64,000 nucleotides of DNA, from positions 62,001-126,000 of the forward strand of contig NZ_VSEY01000040.1 in assembly GCF_008086045.1 (NCBI RefSeq), in the 5' to 3' direction. The number at the start of each line of letters is the position of its first letter. The first letter of the stretch is position 1. The notes under the pieces are model-generated. The model saw only the letters and a list, made by a program, of their open reading frames with translations. It did not search any database and was not told where the DNA came from. A program made the translations under genes and the position numbers. Positions 7,294 through 16,400 of this stretch are shown here, piece by piece. The DNA comes from Nonomuraea sp. PA05 (GTDB lineage Bacteria; Actinomycetota; Actinomycetes; Streptosporangiales; Streptosporangiaceae).

Positions 7294-10200
7294 TCATGGG
7301 TGCGGCTGCGCGCAGGGGTCGCGGTAGGGGACGCCGCCCAGGTGCCGGGACCACTCCCGCTCGGACAGCGTCCGCCCCGCGTTCTCGCACACGAGCGCCG
7401 CCACCGCGTCGCCGCCGACGGGGATCGTCGTGACGGTCCGGTAGCCGCGCACCCCGGCGTACAGCAGGCTGTCGTCGGCGCTGAAGCGCAGCTCGTCGCC
7501 GAACCCGATCGGCACGGCGGCCACCTCCTGCCGGGTGGCGACGTCCCAGACGTGCACGAAGTACTCCTCCTGCCGCGTGCTGCTGACGGCGGCGACGAGC
7601 GCGCCGTCGGAGCTGAAGGCGATGTCGGAGACCGCGGTGGCGCCCGCCGGGCGCAGCAGCGGCGACAGCTCGGTGCCCTCCGCGTGGTCCCAGAGCTGCA
7701 CGGCGGACGAGCCGAACGCGACCAGCGGCTCGGTGCGGGCGGCGGCGATGGCGACGCTCTCCCCGCTGTTGAAGCCGGATCCGGTGAGCTGCCCGGTGTC
7801 CAGGTCCAGCATCCTGCCGGCAGTGGTCACCACGGCGTCGCCGGAGTGCACCACGGCCAGGTCGCCGGTGCCCGTGTCGAGGTGGTGCCGCTTGAGCACC
7901 TTGCCGGTGGCGGCGTCCAGCACGAGCAGCTCGTTGCGGGCGTCGCGCTGGCTGGTCTCGGCCAGCGAGAGCACCAGCCTGGCGCCGTCCGGGGTGAACG
8001 CCGTGGCGACCACGCTCTGCATCGCCGGGACCGGCCAGGTCCACGACGTCCGCCCGGTGGCGACGTCCCACGCCCGCATGGTCCTGGTGTCGTCCGTCAC
8101 CCCCACCAGCCGCCTGCCCTGCGGATCGACCTCGTGGGCGGCCGACTCCGCCGAGTCCGGCAGGGGCGCGCCGAGCCGGTGGCCGTCCCACACGCGCAGC
8201 CGGTCGTCCGGCTCGGCCGCGACCAGCACAGGGCCGTCGCCGAGGCTGATCAGCCTGGCGCGGCCGGGGAGCGTGCCCGCCAGGCCGCGCGAGCCGGTGC
8301 CGAGCGTGACGGTCGAGTTGCCGAGCAGGTACCGCACGGAGCCGCCGCCCTCGATCCAGGCCTGCTCCGGCTCGCCCTCCGCGTGGTAGGTGAACAGCTC
8401 GTCGCCGCTGCTCGCGTTCCACACCCGGATCGTGTTCTGGTACAGGCCCAGCAGCCGCGTCCCGTCCGCCGACGCCCACAGGCGGGCGCCGGTCTCGAAC
8501 ACGTCCCAGAACGGCTCGTCGCCGTCGGGGATCCGGCGGCCGGTGCGCGTGTTCCAGGCCTTGACGTCGCCGTTCGCGCAGTACATGCGGGAGCTGTCGG
8601 GGGAGAACGCGATCGCGTGGCACGTCTTCGGCGACCACGACACCACCGACAGGTCGGACAGGCGGATGACCTTCATCCCCTCGTTCAGCCCCATGCCCGC
8701 GACGAACTCGCCGGACGCCGAGATGGCCGGCGACACGCCCGCCTCCATGTCCGGCCGGAAGGCGCGGCCCGTCCTGACGTTCCAGAGCAGCTCCACCGAG
8801 CCCATCCGGGTCACGCTCACCAGGTCCTCGTTGTCGCCGAACGCCAGGTCGGGGCGCGGCGTGCCCTCGGCCACCGCCTGCTCGCGCAGCTTCCTGCCGG
8901 TCATCGTGTCCCAGGCGGACATGGTGTTCTCGCTGAGCACGACCAGGGTCGCGCCGCTCGGGCTGAGCGCCGCCGTCCCCGGCAGCGCGGCGAACCCGGC
9001 CGGCCACTTCCAGTACGCGCGCTGCCGCCTGGCGGTCACGTCGTAGACGCGCACCCCGTCATCGCCGGCCACGGCCCTGATCCGGCCGGAGACGGCCGAG
9101 GCCGCCGCCGTCACGCCCTTGATGGCGGGGTCGCGAAAGGCCGCGCGCTCCGGCATGGTCAGCGAGCCCATCAGGCTCCGCCGCGTGTCGGGGCCCGGCG
9201 CGAGCCGCCAGCCGGTCACGCTGAGCAGCATCGCCGCGACCGGATCGGTGGTGCGCAGCCGGTCCGCCTCGGCCGCGACCTGGCGGCCGACGGCCAGGTC
9301 GCGCTGCTGGGCGACGGCCTCGCTCTGCTCGGAGGCGCGCCGGGCCTGGACGAAGGCCACCCCAGCGGCCACCACCGAGACCACCAGCAGCCCGGCCAGC
9401 GCCACCGTGACCGTGCGCCGCCGCCTGGTGCGCCTGCGGGTCAGGGCGGTCGCCGCGTGCAGGAAGGAGCGCTCCGCGCCGGTCAGCCGGACGTGCGTGC
9501 GTCCCGCCGCGGCCCAGGTGAGCACCTGCTCCAGGCGGCTGCCCTGCAGCAGGTCGCCGTCCTTGCGGCCGTGCTCGATCCAGTGGCGGGTGGCGGCCGA
9601 GAGCTGGGCGAGCGTGGCCAGGCCCGCGCGGTCGGCGTCCACCCACAGGCGCAGCCGCAGCCAGGCGCGCAGCAGCGCGGGGCGCGACAGCGCGACCGCG
9701 CCGTCCCGCCGGGTCAGCAGGTAGGCGAAGCGCTCCAGGATGCGCTGGATCTCGGGACGGCCGTCGGTCAGCTCCTCGACGGCCGCCCAGCGGACCGTCT
9801 CGTGCCCGTCCTCGGTGACGGTCACCAGGCGCAGGAACACCTCGGCCGCCAGGTCGCGCTCCTCGGCCGGGAGGGAGGCGTAGACGTCCTCGGCGATGGC
9901 GCCCAGCTCCGGGTCGGCCGTCTGCGGCACGTACATGCCCGCGGCGGACCGGCTGCCCGCCGCCAGCAGCCCGCGCACGTCGCCGCCGTCGCCCGACACC
10001 AGCGCCAGCAGCAGGTCACGCGCGGACGGGCGGGCGGCGGGGTCCTTCTCCAGCGCCGCGGCGGCGAGCGTGGCCAGCCGGTCCGGCAGCATGCTCAGGT
10101 CGGGCTGCGCCGACAGCACCCGGTGCATGACGCCGCCCAGGTTGTCGGCGCGGAACGGGTCCTCGCCCGTCGCCGCGAACACCAGCACCGCGCCCCACGC

Positions 10201-10767
10201 GAACACGTCCGCCGCGGTGCCCGCCCGCTGCCCGGTGAACACCTCGGGCGCCATGTAGCTGGGCGTGCCCGCCACCTCTCCGGTCGCGGTCAGCGACATG
10301 TCGGTGGTCCGCGCGATGCCGAAGTCGATCACCCGTGGCCCGTCGGGGCCGAGCAGGACGTTGTCCGGCTTCAGGTCGCGGTGGATCACGCCCGCGTCGT
10401 GGATGGCGGTCAGCGCCGTCGCCACGGCCGTCGCGAGCCTGTGCAGGTCGTCGCCGGTGAACCTGCGCCCGCCCTGTACGGCCCTGCGCAGGCTCTGCCC
10501 CGGCACGAACTCGCTGACGATGTACGGCGCGTCCCCGCCCAGCTCGACGTCCAGCACCTTGGTCGTGCAGAACGACGCCACCCGGCGCGCCGCCTCCGCC
10601 TCCTTCGCGAAACGATCACGCGCCTCGGCGCGCAGCACCTTCACGGCGACGCGGGTCCCCGCCGCGTCGTAGGCCTCGTAGACGACGCCCTGGCCGCCCG
10701 CGCCCAGCCGGCCTGCCAGCCAGTAACCGCCGATACGAGGCGGGTCGCCCGCCAGCAATGGATCCAC
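7294..10767 (-). CDS. Ser/Thr protein kinase fused to a STAND-like helical region, TM helix and WD40 propellers
   Basis: 1157 aa. The N-terminal Hanks kinase is complete: glycine loop GRLGAGGQGVVY (19-30), Lys43, HRDLKPDN with Asp131, DFG 148-150, and GTPSYMAPE. Residues ~285-445 form a helical region resembling the part that follows the NTPase in nSTAND1 proteins (SRPALLRAWLRLRLWV, then RHWIEHGRKDGDLLQGSRL). A single TM helix follows (453-474), then about 13 WD40-type repeats (WDTMTGRK, WNVRTGRA, WDVATGRT, WDHAEGTE and others). The kinase would be cytoplasmic and the propeller on the other side of the membrane. The start is a GTG; no clear RBS is seen. No P-loop is present, so the kinase appears to have replaced an NTPase on a STAND/WD40 chassis. 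Confidence 0.92.
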   Translation of the reverse strand: MDPLLAGDPPRIGGYWLAGRLGAGGQGVVYEAYDAAGTRVAVKVLRAEARDRFAKEAEAARRVASFCTTKVLDVELGGDAPYIVSEFVPGQSLRRAVQGGRRFTGDDLHRLATAVATALTAIHDAGVIHRDLKPDNVLLGPDGPRVIDFGIARTTDMSLTATGEVAGTPSYMAPEVFTGQRAGTAADVFAWGAVLVFAATGEDPFRADNLGGVMHRVLSAQPDLSMLPDRLATLAAAALEKDPAARPSARDLLLALVSGDGGDVRGLLAAGSRSAAGMYVPQTADPELGAIAEDVYASLPAEERDLAAEVFLRLVTVTEDGHETVRWAAVEELTDGRPEIQRILERFAYLLTRRDGAVALSRPALLRAWLRLRLWVDADRAGLATLAQLSAATRHWIEHGRKDGDLLQGSRLEQVLTWAAAGRTHVRLTGAERSFLHAATALTRRRTRRRRTVTVALAGLLVVSVVAAGVAFVQARRASEQSEAVAQQRDLAVGRQVAAEADRLRTTDPVAAMLLSVTGWRLAPGPDTRRSLMGSLTMPERAAFRDPAIKGVTAAASAVSGRIRAVAGDDGVRVYDVTARRQRAYWKWPAGFAALPGTAALSPSGATLVVLSENTMSAWDTMTGRKLREQAVAEGTPRPDLAFGDNEDLVSVTRMGSVELLWNVRTGRAFRPDMEAGVSPAISASGEFVAGMGLNEGMKVIRLSDLSVVSWSPKTCHAIAFSPDSSRMYCANGDVKAWNTRTGRRIPDGDEPFWDVFETGARLWASADGTRLLGLYQNTIRVWNASSGDELFTYHAEGEPEQAWIEGGGSVRYLLGNSTVTLGTGSRGLAGTLPGRARLISLGDGPVLVAAEPDDRLRVWDGHRLGAPLPDSAESAAHEVDPQGRRLVGVTDDTRTMRAWDVATGRTSWTWPVPAMQSVVATAFTPDGARLVLSLAETSQRDARNELLVLDAATGKVLKRHHLDTGTGDLAVVHSGDAVVTTAGRMLDLDTGQLTGSGFNSGESVAIAAARTEPLVAFGSSAVQLWDHAEGTELSPLLRPAGATAVSDIAFSSDGALVAAVSSTRQEEYFVHVWDVATRQEVAAVPIGFGDELRFSADDSLLYAGVRGYRTVTTIPVGGDAVAALVCENAGRTLSEREWSRHLGGVPYRDPCAQPHP

Positions 10768-10992
10768 GGCGGGTTAGACGCCGCCCGTCCGGCGGAGGTT
10801 CTCCTCATGATCAACGGCTGTCACCGAGCGGCTCAGGCGCGAAGGCATGATCCAGGAGCCGATGGACGCGAGGCGGCGGCAGGAGGAGATCCGCAAGCTC
10901 GCGGAACGCTTCGGGTGTCTGAGCGCCCGCATGTGCGCCCCTTCCGCGCGCGGTGCGTCTGCCCACCTGGCCGGGCACGTCAAGGTCGATGG

Positions 10993-11011
10993 CTAAGTTA
11001 GGCTTACCTAA
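10993..11011 (+). promoter_or_regulatory. Iron box (DtxR/IdeR/DmdR-type operator)
   Basis: CTAAGTTAGGCTTACCTAA matches the actinobacterial iron-box consensus TTAGGTTAGGCTAACCTAA at 16 of 19 positions, from memory of that consensus. It ends 19 bp before the ATG of the siderophore-interacting protein. Iron-loaded repressor bound here would block transcription, giving expression under iron limitation. Confidence 0.85.
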
Positions 11012-11030
11012 TCTAGCGAGGAGGAGTCCC

Positions 11031-11888
11031 ATGGCGACGGAATCGACCCGGCGTGCCCCCCGGTGCACCACCTCTGTGGTGCTGCGCACCGAGCAGCTGA
11101 CCCCCCACATGATCCGCGTGGTGCTCGGCGGCGAGGGGCTCGCCGGGTTCAAAGCGGGTGAGTTCACCGACCACTACGTGAAACTGCTGTTCCCGGTGCC
11201 CGGCGTGGAGTATCCGGAGCCGTTCGACATGGGGGTGATCCGCGCCGAGCTGCCCCGCGAGCAGTGGCCCACGACGCGGACCTACACCGTCCGCTCCTGG
11301 GACCCGCAGGCGCGGGAGCTGGCCATCGACTTCGTCTGCCACGGCGCGCAGGGCCTGGCCGGGCCGTGGGCGATGCAGGCCGAGCCGGGCGACGTGATGC
11401 GCTTCATGGGCCCCGGCGGCGGCTACGCGCCCAGCGCCGAGGCCGACTGGCACCTGCTGGCAGGCGACGAGAGCGCCCTGCCGGCCATCGGCGCCGCGCT
11501 GGAGCGGGTGCCCGCCGGCGCGCCCGCCAAGGTCTTCGTCGAGGTGGAGGACCCCGCCGAGGAGCAGGAGCTGCCGACGGACTGCGCGGCCGAGGTCGTG
11601 TGGCTGCACCGCGAGGGCGGCCAGGTCGGCGAGGCGCTGGTGCGGGCCGTGCGGGAGGCCAAGTTCCTGGACGGCACGGTGCACGCGTTCGTGCACGGCG
11701 AGGCGACGTTCGTCAAGGAGCTGCGGCGCTACCTGCGGGTGGAGCGGGCCGTGCCGATGGAGCAGCTCTCGATCTCCGGCTACTGGCGGCTGGGGCGCGA
11801 CGAGGACGGCTGGCAGTCCTCCAAGCGGGAGTGGAACCAGCAGATCGAGGAGGAAGAGGCGAAGGTGCTGAGCGACTCGCCCGCGTGA
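11031..11888 (+). CDS. Siderophore-interacting protein (FAD-dependent ferric reductase family)
   Basis: 285 aa. The frame is open from 10953, but the ATG at 11031 is preceded by GAGGAG at ideal spacing and lies just after the iron box, so it is the start. The FAD-binding SIP domain reads LTPHMIRVVLGGEGLAGF, the Arg-x-Tyr-[ST] flavin motif is TRTYTVRSWD, and the C-terminal domain runs HLLAGDESALPAIGAALE to ISGYWRLGRDEDGW, all hallmarks of the ViuB/SIP family. Such proteins reduce ferric siderophores in the cytoplasm with NAD(P)H or ferredoxin to release iron. No siderophore genes adjoin it, so it serves trans-encoded uptake. It converges on the HTH/NB-ARC gene. Confidence 0.93.
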   Translation: MATESTRRAPRCTTSVVLRTEQLTPHMIRVVLGGEGLAGFKAGEFTDHYVKLLFPVPGVEYPEPFDMGVIRAELPREQWPTTRTYTVRSWDPQARELAIDFVCHGAQGLAGPWAMQAEPGDVMRFMGPGGGYAPSAEADWHLLAGDESALPAIGAALERVPAGAPAKVFVEVEDPAEEQELPTDCAAEVVWLHREGGQVGEALVRAVREAKFLDGTVHAFVHGEATFVKELRRYLRVERAVPMEQLSISGYWRLGRDEDGWQSSKREWNQQIEEEEAKVLSDSPA

Positions 11889-11894
11889 TGAGCC

Positions 11895-11938
11895 GGTGAC
11901 CGTCCGGCCGCACTCCTCCGGCGGCCTGGGCGGTCACC
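11895..11938. terminator. Hairpin between convergent genes
   Basis: GGTGACCG (11895-11902) pairs with CGGTCACC (11931-11938), and inside it GGCCGC (11906-11911) pairs with GCGGCC (11921-11926). It lies across the junction of two convergent genes and includes the stop of the minus-strand one. There is no T-run, as is common in high-GC actinobacteria. Confidence 0.5.
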
Positions 11939-13313
11939 TCCCGGCCGCCGCCGCCGACGCTGACGAGGTCCGGGCGGCGTGGTCTCGTACCAGGTCGTGG
12001 GGGCGGTAGCGGCCGGGTGCGATCTCGCGCAGGAGGTGCACGTCCAGGAGCCCTTCCAGTAGCCGCGCCGCACGCGCGGAGGTGGTCCCCAGCGAGGCGG
12101 CGGCTTCGTGGACCTCGAAGACGGCGCCGAAGCAGTCCAGCATCCGGTACGCGCGCCGCTCCTCAGGAGCGAGCCCGGCGTAGGACAGGTCCAGGGCGGC
12201 GGCCACGTCGTGCCGTCCGGCCCGCAACTCGCCCAGCCGATCGGCCGCCAGCAGGCCGAGCAGGTGCCGCGCGCTCCAGGTGGCGTGCGCACGCAGCCGC
12301 GCCCCCGCCACGCACACGGCCAGCGGCAGCCGCCCGCACCGCTCCACGACCTCGCGCAGGACGTCCAGCGGCGCGTCTGCCGCCCGCCCCACCCCCGCCG
12401 TCCTGATGAACAGCGCCACGGCCTCCGCCACCGGCGGCACGTCCAGCGACAGGCTCTCTCCCAGGCAAGTCAGGCGCCGCCGGCTCGTCACGATCACCCG
12501 GCAGCCGGGCCCGGCGGGCAGCAGCGGGTGCACCTGGTGGTCGTCGGCGGCGTCGTCCAGGACGACGAGGACCCGGCGCTCGGCCAGCACGCTCCGGTAC
12601 AGCGCGGTGCGGTCGTCGAGGTGGCAGGGGATCCTGTCGCCGGGAACGCCGAGCGCGCGCAGCATGCGGGCCAGCGCCTCGCCCGGCTCGACCGGGGCCG
12701 CGCCGGGGGAGTGGGCGCGCAGGTCCACGAAGAGCTGCCCGTCGGGGAAGCGGTGCGCGAGCCGGTGGGCGGCGTGCACGGCCAGCGCCGTCTTGCCGAC
12801 CCCCGCCATGCCGTCCACGGTCGCCGTCCTGCCGACCCCCGCCGTGCCCGCCAGGCCGTCCATCGTGGAAGTGCCCGCCAGGCCGTCCATCGTGGAAGTG
12901 CCCGCGCCGTCCCCCTCCAGGATCGCCAGCTCGCGCGCCCGGCCGACCAGAGCCGTGACGTCGGCGGGCAGCTGGCGGGGGACGATCGCCGCCGCACGCG
13001 GCGGACCTTCCCCGGCCCGCTCGCCGTTCCCGTCGTCGGCCGTCACGCCGCGCGCGACGGCGGCCAGCAGCGCCCGCTCCTCCCCGTCCAGCTCCAGCGC
13101 CTGCGCCAGGAGCAGGACCGACGTGGTGCGGGGCTGCCGGAGCCCGCCGCTCTCCAGCCTCCGCACGGTCCTGACGTTCAGCCCCGCCCGCTCGGCGAGC
13201 TGCTCCTGCGTCAGCAACGCCCGTTTCCGCCATCCCCGCAGCAACGCCCCCGACGTGGGTTCCCCGACTGCGCTCCGCCCGGGGCCGGGCAGAGCAGGTC
13301 GTGCTGAGTGCAA
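11934..13313 (-). CDS. XRE-HTH / NB-ARC ATPase regulator without TPR domain
   Basis: About 459 aa. The N-terminal Cro/C1 HTH reads GWRKRALLTQEQLAERAGLNVRTVRRLESG. A signal-transduction NB-ARC ATPase follows, with P-loop GMAGVGKTALAV, Walker B RVLVVLDDAADD, VIVTSRR (sensor) and GRLPLAV (GLPL). A winged-helix segment ends the protein; the TPR or sensor repeats usual in this family are absent. I choose the TTG at 13313 because GGGGAGA sits four bases upstream; the frame continues to 13385. Just before the P-loop is a perfect 2 x 27-bp repeat and a decayed copy of the loop (GTAGVGRTATVDG). It is divergent from the nSTAND1 operon and is a natural candidate for its regulator. Confidence 0.85.
   Translation of the reverse strand: MHSARPALPGPGRSAVGEPTSGALLRGWRKRALLTQEQLAERAGLNVRTVRRLESGGLRQPRTTSVLLLAQALELDGEERALLAAVARGVTADDGNGERAGEGPPRAAAIVPRQLPADVTALVGRARELAILEGDGAGTSTMDGLAGTSTMDGLAGTAGVGRTATVDGMAGVGKTALAVHAAHRLAHRFPDGQLFVDLRAHSPGAAPVEPGEALARMLRALGVPGDRIPCHLDDRTALYRSVLAERRVLVVLDDAADDHQVHPLLPAGPGCRVIVTSRRRLTCLGESLSLDVPPVAEAVALFIRTAGVGRAADAPLDVLREVVERCGRLPLAVCVAGARLRAHATWSARHLLGLLAADRLGELRAGRHDVAAALDLSYAGLAPEERRAYRMLDCFGAVFEVHEAAASLGTTSARAARLLEGLLDVHLLREIAPGRYRPHDLVRDHAARTSSASAAAAGR
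12847..12900. repeat. Perfect 27-bp tandem duplication inside the NB-ARC gene
   Basis: Two identical 27-bp units (12847-12873 and 12874-12900) encode GTSTMDGLA twice in the linker before the P-loop. The unit is a multiple of three, so the frame is kept, and it is the sort of unit that can expand or contract by slippage. Confidence 0.95.
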
Positions 13314-13459
13314 AGTGTCTCCCCGACATCCCCCGTTGAGGATCCCCGGCCCGCCCCCGCGCAACCGGCGATCAACTGACAGCAAGGTCCATCAGAACCG
13401 CGTTCGCGCCGTTCCAGCCACTGACGGGACGACATTGGACGAAATCGGACGGTACTCGT

Positions 13460-13488
13460 TTGATGGGGAAAGCCGCGTTTGTCAGAAT
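13460..13488 (+). promoter_or_regulatory. Candidate leaderless promoter of the nSTAND1 gene
   Basis: TTGATG (13460-13465) and CAGAAT (13483-13488) are separated by exactly 17 bp. The ATG at 13496 is seven bases past the -10, about where transcription would start, and it has no Shine-Dalgarno sequence. This suggests leaderless expression from 13496. Confidence 0.4.
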
Positions 13489-13495
13489 GACCGCC

Positions 13496-16400
13496 ATGGG
13501 CGAACGGGGGGACCATCCGGAGGAGGTGTGCCCCTACCAAGGCCTGGCGCCGTTCGAGACGGGCGAGGCCGAGCTGTTCTTCGGCCGCACGCGCGCCACG
13601 CGCGACCTCCTCGACCGCCTGGCCAAGCGCCTGGCCGGGCAGGGCACGATCCTGCTCGTCTCGGGCGCCTCGGGCGTCGGCAAGTCGTCGCTGTTACGCG
13701 CCGGCCTGCTCCCCGAGGTGGCGCGGGGGACGCTGACGGGGGCGCGGGAGTGGCGCTGCCTGCTCATCACCCCCACGGCGGACCCGTCGCGCGCACTCAC
13801 CCAGGCGCTGGACGGGAACGATCCGCGACGGCCGGGCGAGCGCGTGCTCCTGGTGGTCGACCAGTTCGAGGAGCTGTTCACGCTGGTGCCCGGCGAGCGG
13901 GAGCGGCAGGCGTTCGTGGCGGCCCTGCACGCGATGGCCGACGGCCCGGACGGCGCCGCGGTGGTGATCGGGGTGCGCGCGGACTACTGGGACCGCTGCG
14001 CCGCCTACCCGCAGTTCGCCGAGGCCATCCAGGACGGCCAGGTGATCGTCGAGCCGATGACGGAGCCGGACCTGCGGCTGGCCATCACCGGGCCCGCCGC
14101 CGCTGCCGGGCTCACCCTTGAGCCGGGCCTGGTGGAGATCATCCTGGGCGAGCTGCGCGCCGGCCGGGACGCGGGCGGCCGGTTCCAGGCGGGCGCCCTG
14201 CCGCTGCTCTCCCAGGCGCTGCGCAACACGTGGGAGCGGCGCGTGGACGGGATGCTCACCGTCCACGGGTACGAGGAGTCGGGCCGGGTGCGCGACTCGG
14301 TGCGGCGCACGGCCGACGAGGTGCTCGACCGGCTGCCGCCGCAGGACCGCAAGGCCGCGCTGCGGATCTTCCGCAGGCTGACCCTGATCACGGCGGGCGG
14401 CCAGGTGGCGCGGCGCGCCGCACGCCTGACGGAGATCCACGCCGCGGCCTCCTCCCCGGCGGAGGGCCTGCTGTCCGCGTTCGCCGGCCGCCGCCTGCTC
14501 ACCCTGCACGAGGACACCGTCGAGATCGCCCACGACGCCCTGCTGACCGCCTGGCCGACCCTCCGCCAGTGGCTCGAACCGGACCTGGCCGCCCAGTCCG
14601 TCTACGACCGCCTCCTCGACGCCGCCGCCCAGTGGTCCGACAACCACCGCGACCAGGCCTTCCTCTACCGGGGCGGCCGCCTGCTCGCCGTCCAGGACAG
14701 CCGCCCCCGCTGGGACCGCGACCCCGACAGCTTCCCGCCGCCCGGCCCCACCGTGGAGGCCTTCCTGGCCGCCTCCGTCAGGGAGGCCAGGCGGGCCGGC
14801 CGCCGCCGCAGGCTCGCCGTCACCGGCCTGGCGATGCTCTCGGTGCTGGCCGTCATCGGCGCCGCCACCGCCGTCAACGCGGCCGGCGAGGCCGCCCAGC
14901 AGCGCAGGCTGGCGACCTCCCGCCAGCTCGCGGCGCAGAGCGAGGTCGCCGGCGACGTGCCGCTGTCGTCGCTGCTGGCCGTGGCGGCCTGGAAGATCGC
15001 GGAGACGGACGAGGCCCGCAACCGGGTGCTGTCGGCGGCCACCCGTACCGGACGGGGCAGCCTCACCGGGCACACCAAGGGCGTCATGGCGCTGGCGTTC
15101 AGCGCCGACGGCTCGACCATCGCGACGGGCGGCGACGACGGGACGGCGCGCCTGTGGGACGCGGCGACGCGGCGGCAGCTCGGCGCCCCGATCACCCGCG
15201 CCCGCTTCGACTGTTCGAGCGTCGAGCTCGCCCTCAGCCCCGACGGCCGCACGCTGGCCACCGCGTGCCTGAGCACCGTCCGCTTCTACGACGTGGCCAG
15301 CCGCCGCGAGATGGGCGCCCCGCTGGAGCACGAGGCGGTCGTGTCGGCGCTCGTGTACGCCCCGGACGGCAGGACCATCGTGACCGGCGACTTCAGAGGC
15401 GTCGTCCGGCAGTGGGACACGGCCACGCGCCGCCTCCGCGGGCCCGCCATGGGCCGCCCCGACCACGACAGGAACCTGAGGAGCATCGTCAACGACGTGG
15501 TGTTCACCCGGGACGGCGGCACCCTGGCCGTCGCCGCCGGCAAGGCCGTGCGCCTGTGGGACACGGCCACGTCCCGCCCGCGCGGCGCCCCGATCGCCAC
15601 GCAGCGGGAGACCGTCCTGGACCTCGCCCTCAGCCCGGACGGCGGCACGCTCACGACCTTGAGCCACGACAACGCCCTGCGCCTGTGGAGCATGTCCACG
15701 GGCAAGCGGACGGCCGTGATCAGGGACAGGAACACCGGCTTCAACAGCGTCGCCTTCAGCCCCGACGGCACCCGCATCGCCACCGCCGGGCGCACCGGCC
15801 GCACCGTCCTGTGGGACACGGCCAGCAGGCGGCAGGTGGTCGCCCTGGCCGACAACGGCATGGGCGTCGAGCAGGTCGCGTTCAGCCCGGACGGGAACCT
15901 GCTGGCCGCGGCCGGCGACGACGGTGTGGTCCGGCTCGCCGACCCGCGGACCCACCTGCAGATCGGCCGGCCGATGCCCGCCGAGTCCGCCGTCGCGCTC
16001 AGCCGCGACGGCCGCGTCCTGGCCACCGGCGTCCCCGGCAGCCCCGGCGTCCAGCTCTGGGACGTGGCCACCCAGCAACCCCTCGGCCCCCCGCTCACCC
16101 CCAAGGGCGCCCGCCGGGGCGTGGCCCAGCTCGCGTTCCTGCCCGACGGGCGTACCCTCCTGTCCTCCAGCCTCGAAGGCATGTGGCTGTGGGACGTCGC
16201 GGGCCGCCGGGTGCTCGCGCACGACGCCGCCCTGTCGGGGGTGTGCGAGCTCAGCCCGGACGGCAGGTTCGTCGCCGTGCAGCACGAGAAGGGCATCGTG
16301 TTCTGGGACGTGGCGACCCGCCGCCGGTTCGGGCCGCACATCGTGCTCGCCGATCACACCGACGTCATCACGGGGATGGCGATCAGCCCCGACGGCCGTG

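Noticed and set aside
10847-10996. 49-codon ORF (MIQEPMDARRRQEEIRKLAER and so on) before the siderophore-interacting gene
   Set aside because: The text looks somewhat protein-like, but the RBS is poor, its stop lies in the iron box and no family is recognised. Not enough to call a gene.
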